A DNA stretch of 39,296 nucleotides from Cyclobacteriaceae bacterium (GTDB taxonomy: Bacteria; Bacteroidota; Bacteroidia; Cytophagales; Cyclobacteriaceae): positions 1 to 39,296 of the forward strand of contig JAEUUD010000009.1 of assembly GCA_016787625.1 (NCBI GenBank), written 5' to 3'. The notes beneath the pieces are model-generated. The model worked only from the letters and a program-made list of their open reading frames with translations. It ran no database searches and was not told where the DNA came from. A program made the position numbers and the translations under genes. Below, piece by piece: positions 33,989-39,296 of the stretch; position 1 is the stretch's first letter, and every line of letters begins with the position of its first letter.

Positions 33989-34980
33989 AAACCAAGCTGA
34001 AGGGTTAACCTCACATCAAACACCGTTTTACCGTCATCTATCTCCAGTGTGTGCCTTCCGGGATACTGAAGCTCAAGTCGGCGACGAAGGTTCCTCAATC
34101 CAATGCCACCCGCCGTGCGGGGTGCTACCCGGGTATCCTTTGTATTCACCACCTGAACAGCAAGTTCTCTCAAGTCACCTGTGATCTGAATAGAAACCCT
34201 ATTGTCGCCTCCAGGAAAATGCGAAACATATTTGAAAGCATTTTCTACCAAAGGCATCAGCATGAGTGGCGCCACCTGGGCGTCGTTCCAGGTTCCGGTA
34301 GCCTTTAGATCGATCGAATACTTGTCGTCCTTCCGAAGGCGCTGCAAATCAACATAGTTGCGCAGGTACTGAATCTCACGTTCAACAGAAATAAGGTCTC
34401 CATTGCATTCATACAGTTGATACCTCAACATGTCAGAGAACTTGGACAACGTCTCTCTGGCCGTCATGTTGGTCTTTTCAATCTGAAAGAAAATGGTGTT
34501 AAGCGAATTGAAAAGAAAGTGTGGATTGATCTGTGCTTTCAGGTATTCAAGCTCTGTATGGAGCTTCTCGACTTCCATCATCCTCAGCCGCTCTCTCTGA
34601 AAGTACCACTCCTTGCTGAGTTGCAGCGCCAGGCTGAACGCCATATAAAACAGGGCAATGGAAAAATTGTAGAATGAGTATTGCCAGAAAGGTAACGCTG
34701 TCTTTCCGGTATACACCGTCAGAAACACATCGTGCGTATTCTTCACAAGGACATAGAACAGAAAGCAAACCAGTATTCCTGCCAAATAGGAATAGAATTT
34801 TTTGTGATACGCATAGACGGGTATGAGGTACTCCAGGTTGGCGTATATAATCAGTGCCAGCAGTCCATTGCGAAGTACTACTTCCAGCAGCAGATGCCAC
34901 CAGCCGGCAAGTCCTACAAGGTAGGCTGCCGTGTAAATATGAAACCCAATGGTCACCACCCAAAAGAGCACGTGATCCAT
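33985..34980 (-). CDS. LytS/YehU-type sensor histidine kinase
   Basis: The ATG at 34980 gives 331 residues. It is preferred to a GTG at 35004 because GGAGG (34987-34991) lies 6 bases upstream, one of the few Shine-Dalgarno-like signals in the window. The N-terminal ~120 residues form four membrane spans with short loops, so no large sensor domain is present. A coiled linker leads to the His_kinase domain with NPHFLFNSLN (His154) and the ATPase N- and G-box region MPLVENAFKYV and AGGIGLRNLRRRLELQYPG. This is the family that pairs with LytTR regulators. It overlaps the regulator by 4 bases. The stimulus is unknown. Confidence 0.95.
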   Translation of the reverse strand: MDHVLFWVVTIGFHIYTAAYLVGLAGWWHLLLEVVLRNGLLALIIYANLEYLIPVYAYHKKFYSYLAGILVCFLFYVLVKNTHDVFLTVYTGKTALPFWQYSFYNFSIALFYMAFSLALQLSKEWYFQRERLRMMEVEKLHTELEYLKAQINPHFLFNSLNTIFFQIEKTNMTARETLSKFSDMLRYQLYECNGDLISVEREIQYLRNYVDLQRLRKDDKYSIDLKATGTWNDAQVAPLMLMPLVENAFKYVSHFPGGDNRVSIQITGDLRELAVQVVNTKDTRVAPRTAGGIGLRNLRRRLELQYPGRHTLEIDDGKTVFDVRLTLQLGL

Positions 34981-35041
34981 TCGGTGCCTCCAAAACTTTT
35001 CCACTTTGTAAATTAACGCTTCAGATGTGAATAGGGTAAGC

Positions 35042-35073
35042 GGGCCGGTTGTTCTTTGTCAAGAATTTGGCCC
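35042..35073 (-). terminator. Imperfect hairpin after the DUF2490 gene
   Basis: GGGCC/GGCCC (35042-35046, 35069-35073) and TTCTT/AAGAA (35052-35056, 35061-35065) form a two-step stem with an internal loop, 11 bases after the DUF2490 stop. No T-run follows on either strand, so it may be a processing or weak stop structure. Confidence 0.25.
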
Positions 35074-35083
35074 TGCTGGTCAT

Positions 35084-35830
35084 TCAATTGCCAGATCCTG
35101 AAGGTCGTGATGGTTTTGATTTCCTCAGATAATGCTTCACCCTGATGCGATAAACATTGTCTTCTGATTCAAATGCATCCGTAATTTCATTCCTCGATTG
35201 CTGATACATGTACAGGAATTCAAACCTCAGGGACTGGTTCAACCGGTAACCTCCTCCGACACGCAAACGCATTCTGTTGGCGAATCTTTCGTTGACTTCG
35301 TCAAGTGTGAACAAACCTTCAAAATCAACCATCGCATACCAAAGATTGTCCTTGAAGTATGAGTCCTGCGTGATTGGTATGATCATCTCGGCACGTACCC
35401 TGGGCCTGTAAGCCTGCGTCCATGTATTTGCCTCCATGTTCTTTACAAACCTGTCTTCAAATCGTACGAGCAGTCTGGTTTGAATACGGCGGCTTGGGGT
35501 GAGATAAAACCTGCAACCAATGACAGGCCTCACTTCAAAAGTGTTGTACGTGGAAACCTGATTGGTGTATGTCAATGACAACTGCACGAGTGGCTCGACT
35601 ACCTGAGTGACAGACCATTCAAAAGTTGCCGTATAGTTATACTCCTTCCACGAAGGACTTGTCAAGAGCGTAGAGTATGTAAACGCATTCTCTAAATTAA
35701 ACGAGTTGGCAAATGGATAATTGACCATGTACTCCGCCCACAACTGCTGATTAACAGTCTGTGAATATGAGGAAATGGCAGTCCAACTAAATATCAAACC
35801 GAGAATCCTTCCTTTCACTGATGCTGCCAT
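35084..35830 (-). CDS. DUF2490 family outer-membrane beta-barrel protein
   Basis: The 248-residue product has a hydrophobic signal ending near SYSQ and then alternating aromatic/polar strands typical of a small outer-membrane barrel (SFNLENAFTYST, VVEPLVQLSLTYTN, RIQTRLLVRFEDRFV). The overall pattern, starting QQLWAEYMVNY, fits DUF2490. Members are outer-membrane proteins of unknown function. It lies between the two-component system and a terminator, so it has its own promoter or is read with the kinase genes; no convincing -7 box is seen. Confidence 0.78.
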   Translation of the reverse strand: MAASVKGRILGLIFSWTAISSYSQTVNQQLWAEYMVNYPFANSFNLENAFTYSTLLTSPSWKEYNYTATFEWSVTQVVEPLVQLSLTYTNQVSTYNTFEVRPVIGCRFYLTPSRRIQTRLLVRFEDRFVKNMEANTWTQAYRPRVRAEMIIPITQDSYFKDNLWYAMVDFEGLFTLDEVNERFANRMRLRVGGGYRLNQSLRFEFLYMYQQSRNEITDAFESEDNVYRIRVKHYLRKSKPSRPSGSGN

Positions 35831-35846
35831 TATTACTAAATAGAAA

Positions 35847-35869
35847 GGCCCGCTTAATGAAGGCGGGCC
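35847..35869 (-). terminator. Terminator after the DUF4136 gene
   Basis: GGCCCGC (35847-35853) and GCGGGCC (35863-35869) form a 7-bp GC stem with a 9-base loop. On the minus strand the stem is followed by a T-rich stretch (TTTCTATTT). It lies 17 bases after the DUF4136 stop. Confidence 0.7.
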
Positions 35870-35885
35870 CAGGTGAGGTCTGGAA

Positions 35886-36425
35886 TTATTTTTTGGGTGG
35901 GTATTTTGTGAATATCTGCTTCACCGCATAGTTGATGTTCGTCTCGCGCTTTTCTGGATTGGCATCTTCATCAATGGTCTTGGATGCCCTGCCCTGCCAG
36001 ACAATTTTGTCAGTGGTTTTTGATACCATGTTGACGAACAGCGTGCCTACTACATAGTTATGATAGTTGACCTGCGTGGTGGAGAAACCTCCTCCATAAC
36101 CGTAGCGCCATGGGCCGCCATACATTCCGCCTGCGCCACTTGTCGTGGCCGTCGCTTCTGTCTTTTGCTCCGCTTTCACATGAAGATCAACGAGCACATC
36201 CGGGTTTTCCGATTTTGAAAATCCTTCAGCAGTCATTTCATTCTCCACCGCTTTCACAATTCTGGATCTGTCAAGATCCTGAATGGGAAGTTTAAGCGAC
36301 TCTTCAGTAAACGCGTAGGTCTTTAATGTTCCAAAGTTCACCTGATTATCGTAATCATAGGAAACCTTGAGGGAGCTGCAGCCCGCCAAAACGCAAATAG
36401 CTACGATAGCAATGAGGTTTTTCAT
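35886..36425 (-). CDS. DUF4136 family lipoprotein
   Basis: The 179-residue product has a lipobox (CVLAGC, Cys16). The mature protein matches DUF4136: VSYDYDNQVNFGTLKTYAF, LDRSRIVKAVENEMTAEGFS, NPDVLVDLHVKAE, a glycine/tyrosine-rich loop, and the late KIVWQGRASKTID strand. The family is envelope-located with no known function. A near-consensus -7 box (TACTTTCG, 36450-36457 on the minus strand) lies 24 bases upstream, and a GC hairpin terminator follows. Confidence 0.88.
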   Translation of the reverse strand: MKNLIAIVAICVLAGCSSLKVSYDYDNQVNFGTLKTYAFTEESLKLPIQDLDRSRIVKAVENEMTAEGFSKSENPDVLVDLHVKAEQKTEATATTSGAGGMYGGPWRYGYGGGFSTTQVNYHNYVVGTLFVNMVSKTTDKIVWQGRASKTIDEDANPEKRETNINYAVKQIFTKYPPKK

Positions 36426-36473
36426 GTTCAGAGAGGTTTTATTCTTATACGAAAGTAGTGAAAGTTATGTGGT

Positions 36474-37013
36474 TCAGTCACGAGCCCTCCAAAGAAGCTT
36501 GTTAAAGGCAATACCAAACGTCCATTCGTCGTACACGTCTTCCTTGGTTACATAAATAAGGTTCAATGCAATCTCGAATTTATCAGAAATTTCAAAACTG
36601 TACTCAGAGCCAAATTTGAATATGGAGAGGTTCCGATGTTGCTCCAACTCTATCCCGGGACCTACATAGAATGACCAGTGACGGAGGGCATGATAGTGCA
36701 ATATGCCTGCAACCGCTATTGGATTGCTTCGCTCAAGAACCGCATTGCCATGTTCAACTTCAAAGCTCTGAATTTTGATATCGCCCTGAACGGCTGCTGA
36801 CCACCGGCGATGGAAGAAGTAGTCAATATCAAACCCCCATGTCGGGATCACCGCAACTTTCTTGCCGCCCTCCGTCGCCGACGGCACATGTGAATTGGCC
36901 ATCATGATGGCTCCCCGGATTTTGGGACGATGACTGCTACCCTCCTCTTGACCAAATGCCTGATTACTCAAGAGAGCAATCACCACCAAAAGGAACGCGT
37001 ACCTTCTCATCAT
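36474..37013 (-). CDS. Exported small beta-barrel-like protein, unknown family
   Basis: The 179 residues begin with a signal peptide (MMRRYAFLLVVIALLSNQAFGQ). The mature part has about eight alternating strands (WGFDIDYFFHRRWSAAVQGDI, IAVAGILHYHALRHWSFYVGPGIEL, YSFEISDKFEIALNLIYV), resembling a small eight-stranded outer-membrane barrel. I do not recognise a named family. It is flanked by short gaps on the same strand, so it may be transcribed with DUF202 upstream. Confidence 0.78.
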   Translation of the reverse strand: MMRRYAFLLVVIALLSNQAFGQEEGSSHRPKIRGAIMMANSHVPSATEGGKKVAVIPTWGFDIDYFFHRRWSAAVQGDIKIQSFEVEHGNAVLERSNPIAVAGILHYHALRHWSFYVGPGIELEQHRNLSIFKFGSEYSFEISDKFEIALNLIYVTKEDVYDEWTFGIAFNKLLWRARD

Positions 37014-37046
37014 GAAAGAGCTAAGATCCGTTGACTTTGGAACGTT

Positions 37047-37454
37047 TTAGGTCTCAAACAATACAAACAAGAAGAGAGCAAGGGTGAAAGTCAAAATGAA
37101 ATATGATTGAACCAGTGAGACAGAGTATGACATACCTGGGTGCAATTTTCTCAGCTTTTCCCAATTCTTTCGATGTTGCAGAGTGGCCTGCAGCAAACCA
37201 ATCAATCCGATAAAAATCAGGAAGATGCCGATACCGCGGCCGTTGAACCACGTTACCAATGGCCCTTTGCCTTCTTCCACACGGGCATAGTAAAACTTGT
37301 ATGCCGTAAAGCCAAGCGCAATGAATGTGATGGCCGTTCTTAACCAAGCGAGCTGAAGGCGCTCCAGCGCCAGCCGCACGCGCTCAAAGCTCATCTCCTT
37401 TTTACCTTTCTTCAGCGCCTTCTTTTCATCATCAGGCGATGCTGTTTGGGTCAT
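37047..37454 (-). CDS. DUF202 family small membrane protein
   Basis: The 135-residue protein has a lysine-rich N-terminus, then the family hallmark ALERLQLAWLRTAITFIALGF, and three membrane spans (about 35-53, 71-90, 114-133). DUF202 proteins (YidH-like) are small inner-membrane proteins of unknown function. An exact -7 box (TAAATTTG) lies 35 bases upstream, so it probably heads the minus-strand set including the barrel gene. Confidence 0.85.
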   Translation of the reverse strand: MTQTASPDDEKKALKKGKKEMSFERVRLALERLQLAWLRTAITFIALGFTAYKFYYARVEEGKGPLVTWFNGRGIGIFLIFIGLIGLLQATLQHRKNWEKLRKLHPGMSYSVSLVQSYFILTFTLALFLFVLFET

Positions 37455-37489
37455 GATCGTTAACCTTTTGGATGTCCTACAAGTTAGCG

Positions 37490-37497
37490 CAAATTTA
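37490..37497 (-). promoter_or_regulatory. -7 box for the DUF202 gene
   Basis: On the minus strand TAAATTTG is an exact TAnnTTTG match, 35 bases upstream of the ATG at 37454. No TTG is evident at the upstream spacing. Confidence 0.45.
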
Positions 37498-37525
37498 AAA
37501 TGAAGACGGTATCGGGTTGGGTTTA

Positions 37526-37541
37526 TGAACGGTGCCGTTCA
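37526..37541. promoter_or_regulatory. Perfect inverted repeat, possible operator
   Basis: TGAACGG (37526-37532) and CCGTTCA (37535-37541) are perfect inverted repeats separated by two bases. The element lies in the 188-base divergent gap between DUF202 and the dioxygenase-like gene, about 29 bases upstream of the DUF202 -7 box. A binding site for a dimeric regulator is possible. The remainder of the gap shows no gene. Confidence 0.35.
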
Positions 37542-37642
37542 GGCCTCCCTTGGTCAAGGATTTCCCGCAAAATGTCATGAAAATCCATCTCTTTCAGAGC
37601 ATTCATCGTTCGGAGTGACTAAGGATCAACAAAGAACCCACT

Positions 37643-38245
37643 ATGAGGATCATTCAGTTACAACCTTTTTTACTGGCGATAGCCATCGCTGGTTGCGCTC
37701 AATCCATGAAGGATTGTGAAGACTGCGAACTGATGCTTGAGGGAATGCCAACATCCCTTTCGTGGAACACACGAATCTCCAGCTCAGCTGATGCCGGAGA
37801 ACCTTTGGTTGTCAGCGGAATTGTTTACCAGACCGACGGAAAAACGCCGGCTCCAGGTGTGATACTCTACGTTTATCATACCAACCAGAAAGGTAAATAC
37901 GCGCCTTCATCGGGCCAGGTAAACGGGCGTCGACACGGGCACTTGCGCGGATGGATGAAAACCGATGAGCGTGGCCGGTATGAATTTCAAACCATCCGAC
38001 CCGGCTCCTATCCAAACAGCGACAACCCACAACATATCCATCCCATCATCAAGGAAGCATCCAGAATATACTGGATTGATGAGTATCTTTTTGACGATGA
38101 TCCCCTGCTCACAAAAAGTGCAAGAGAGCATCAGCAGAAACGGGGTGGCTCAGGAATACTCAAGGCTCAGAAAGATAGTCAGGGTGTCTGGAGGGCAACG
38201 CGTGACATCACCCTCGGATTGAATGTGACCGGTTACAATAAATAG
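37643..38245 (+). CDS. Intradiol ring-cleavage dioxygenase-like lipoprotein
   Basis: The 200-residue product has a lipobox (IAIAGC, Cys18), so it is outside the cytoplasm, unlike classical catechol dioxygenases. The core matches the intradiol dioxygenase fold: VVSGIVYQTDGKTPAPGVILYVYHTN, GKYAP (Tyr86), GRYEFQTIRPGSYP (Tyr123) and HIH (His131, His133), giving the two-tyrosine, two-histidine non-haem iron site. The active-site arginine that precedes HIH in protocatechuate dioxygenases (RPAHIH) is asparagine here (NPQHIH). Substrate and activity are uncertain. It is 6 bases upstream of the propeller gene. Confidence 0.87.
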   Translation: MRIIQLQPFLLAIAIAGCAQSMKDCEDCELMLEGMPTSLSWNTRISSSADAGEPLVVSGIVYQTDGKTPAPGVILYVYHTNQKGKYAPSSGQVNGRRHGHLRGWMKTDERGRYEFQTIRPGSYPNSDNPQHIHPIIKEASRIYWIDEYLFDDDPLLTKSAREHQQKRGGSGILKAQKDSQGVWRATRDITLGLNVTGYNK

Positions 38246-38251
38246 TTTGCC

Positions 38252-39109
38252 ATGAAATCAGTAATCATCATCGCAGCCATGATGCTGTCCTGCATCGTAT
38301 CCGGCATCGCTCACCCTGGTATCGGCATTGTTCATGATTCGAAAGGAAATGTATACTTCACTGATCTCGCACAGGTTTGGAAGATAACGGCCGATGGACG
38401 CAAGACGATTGTTGTTCCCAATGTTCACACACATGAACTATTCATGGACGATAACGACAACCTGTTCGGGGAGCATTTGTGGTACAATGGTGAACAAAAA
38501 AACACATGGAGTCACTACGTTTGGAAACTCACAACGTCCACAGCCAGGGTTGAAAAAGTGATCCCTGACAAGGAAGGATTAAGGGAGAACTACAGTTTTG
38601 TCCGCGATCATTTCGGCACCATGTATTGGCAAGGTGGTAACGAGCATTGCCAAACCATCGAAAGAAAAGGAAGGAACAACCAGGTGGCGCGTGTGGGCTC
38701 ATCCTGTTTTGAGAACATCCGGGCCATGCACGCCCTTGCTGACGGCTCACTTGCTGTTGTCGATTTCCAGGATTTAAAACAGGTCGACAAGCAGGGAAAG
38801 GTAACAACCATTGCCTCAAGAATGGCCAACCCTGACTGGAAGGAATTCAGTCGTGACAACCAGCATTCGGTTATGGGTGTCTGGGATGATGCTGACGGAA
38901 ACCTCTATACCGCGGTCTCGCACCTCAGGTTGATAAAGAAGTTTGGAAAAGACGGTAAAGAAAGTGTTCCGTTCAAATCAACTTTTCCATGGGCACCGTC
39001 GGGCGGAATGGTTGATGCCAATGGGCAACTTTGGGTGCTTGAATTTAATCCGCTCAACAGCGTGCGGGTGCAGCGCGTTGATGTCAGCGGCAACGTCAAA
39101 ACATTCTGA
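38252..39109 (+). CDS. Exported NHL/SMP-30-like beta-propeller protein
   Basis: The 285-residue product has a signal peptide (MKSVIIIAAMMLSCIVSGIA), then repeated strand units with turns of the type DSKGNVYFTD, DDNDNLFGE, DADGNLYTA and DANGQLWVL, one per blade, as in NHL and SMP-30/gluconolactonase-like propellers. Five or six blades are visible. No catalytic set is obvious. It is probably periplasmic and shares a transcript with the dioxygenase-like lipoprotein, suggesting a joint role. The cysteine within its signal peptide is not in a good lipobox. Confidence 0.8.
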   Translation: MKSVIIIAAMMLSCIVSGIAHPGIGIVHDSKGNVYFTDLAQVWKITADGRKTIVVPNVHTHELFMDDNDNLFGEHLWYNGEQKNTWSHYVWKLTTSTARVEKVIPDKEGLRENYSFVRDHFGTMYWQGGNEHCQTIERKGRNNQVARVGSSCFENIRAMHALADGSLAVVDFQDLKQVDKQGKVTTIASRMANPDWKEFSRDNQHSVMGVWDDADGNLYTAVSHLRLIKKFGKDGKESVPFKSTFPWAPSGGMVDANGQLWVLEFNPLNSVRVQRVDVSGNVKTF

Positions 39110-39113
39110 TCCA

Positions 39114-39201
39114 TGAAAGTTCTCCTCCTCGGACCGGGGATCTGAACGACTTAGTGAAGACTTGCGATGAAATTTTTGGTGGAAATCCCTTACAGATTTA
39201 G
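39114..39201 (+). pseudogene. Possible remnant of a gene beginning like a Rossmann-fold protein
   Basis: An ATG at 39114 begins MKVLLLGPGI and stops at once (TGA at 39144-39146). In the -1 frame, coding-like sequence continues as GDLNDLVKTCDEIFGGNPLQI to a TAG at 39199-39201. The start is like that of a nucleotide-binding protein and the rest like a protein end, so this may be a gene with an internal deletion and frameshift. It is short, and chance similarity is possible. It overlaps the convergent GNAT tail by 12 bases. Confidence 0.28.
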
Positions 39202-39296
39202 AAGGTGTCGCATCTGTTCCTGCTCAAGGCTGCAATTGGTCCACTCATCATCCAGTTTGGCTCCGTATTTTTTGTAAAAATTGATGGCTGGCTCAT
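39190..39296 (-). CDS. C-terminal end of a GNAT N-acetyltransferase (partial, cut by window)
   Basis: On the minus strand the frame is open from the window edge to a TAA at 39190-39192 and gives 34 residues. The pattern EPAINFYKKYGAKLDDEWTN is the typical last helix and strand of GNAT enzymes (AIxFYxxxGA, then DEW), followed by a short tail ending LLNL. The acetyl-CoA loop lies outside the window, so the call rests on this tail only. Confidence 0.65.
   Translation of the reverse strand, partial: EPAINFYKKYGAKLDDEWTNCSLEQEQMRHLLNL

Noticed and set aside
37525..37719. Small plus-strand frame in the divergent gap
   Set aside because: It runs into the dioxygenase-like gene in another frame and begins on the palindrome; its translation shows no domain-like pattern.

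Overview
The window looks like chromosomal DNA from a Bacteroidota bacterium, most likely of the Cytophagales type. The signs are stand-alone Bacteroidota families (DUF4834-like tail, DUF4270, DUF4286, DUF2490, a one-domain GT5 protein, bacterial GGGP synthase), a SecA without the C-terminal zinc finger, and many -7 boxes of the Bacteroidota form TAnnTTTG upstream of genes with almost no Shine-Dalgarno signals. I see no rRNA, tRNA, CRISPR array, insertion sequence or prophage. The window is mostly housekeeping genes in short operons. Family names rest on recognising motifs and overall protein shape; no search was run.

Layout. 1-6114 (+): end of a DUF4834-like gene, dapF, then secA, a SPOR-domain protein and an M20 amidohydrolase packed tightly. 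6186-9378 (+): a Na/Pi-cotransporter-like protein, then a three-gene membrane operon (holin-like protein, poly-lysine single-span protein, GGGP synthase). 9445-13309 (+): two overlapping DUF3857/transglutaminase-like exported proteins. 13403-17200 (-): a surface repeat protein, a DUF3089 lipoprotein hydrolase and an acyl-CoA dehydrogenase. 17254-20335 (-): panC, a flippase-like membrane protein, rfaE2 and a zinc metallopeptidase, ending at a clear terminator. 20449-24575 (+), divergent from panC: short GT5 protein, DUF4270 lipoprotein, glmS. 24703-27582: phzF-like, GNAT, a convergent shortened 3-hydroxyacyl-CoA dehydrogenase-like gene, ridA and a two-span membrane protein. 27607-30141 (+): gltX, a small basic protein and an AIM24 protein. 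30138-33271: an ICMT-like methyltransferase (-), then a saccharopine/alanine dehydrogenase-like enzyme, an EamA transporter and DUF4286 (+). 33272-37454 (-): a LytS/LytTR two-component pair, DUF2490, DUF4136, a beta-barrel protein and DUF202. 37643-39109 (+): an intradiol-dioxygenase-like lipoprotein with a beta-propeller protein, then a possible gene remnant and the tail of a GNAT gene (-).

How the genes work together. Envelope construction is the common theme: DapF and GlmS feed peptidoglycan and amino-sugar synthesis, SecA exports the many signal-peptide and lipobox proteins seen here, RfaE2 makes ADP-heptose, and GGGP synthase makes an ether-lipid precursor. PanC and GltX are core metabolism.

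No obvious new defence or mobile system is present. The points most worth a second look are: a DapF whose second catalytic cysteine is serine; several promoters whose -7 box lies 3-7 bases from the start codon, suggesting leaderless mRNAs; a DUF3857 pair in which one partner has lost its transglutaminase residues; a GT5 protein lacking half of its fold; a repeat protein that switches from 16- to 14-residue repeats; and a dioxygenase-like lipoprotein lacking the usual active-site arginine, in an operon with a propeller protein and beside a perfect palindrome.
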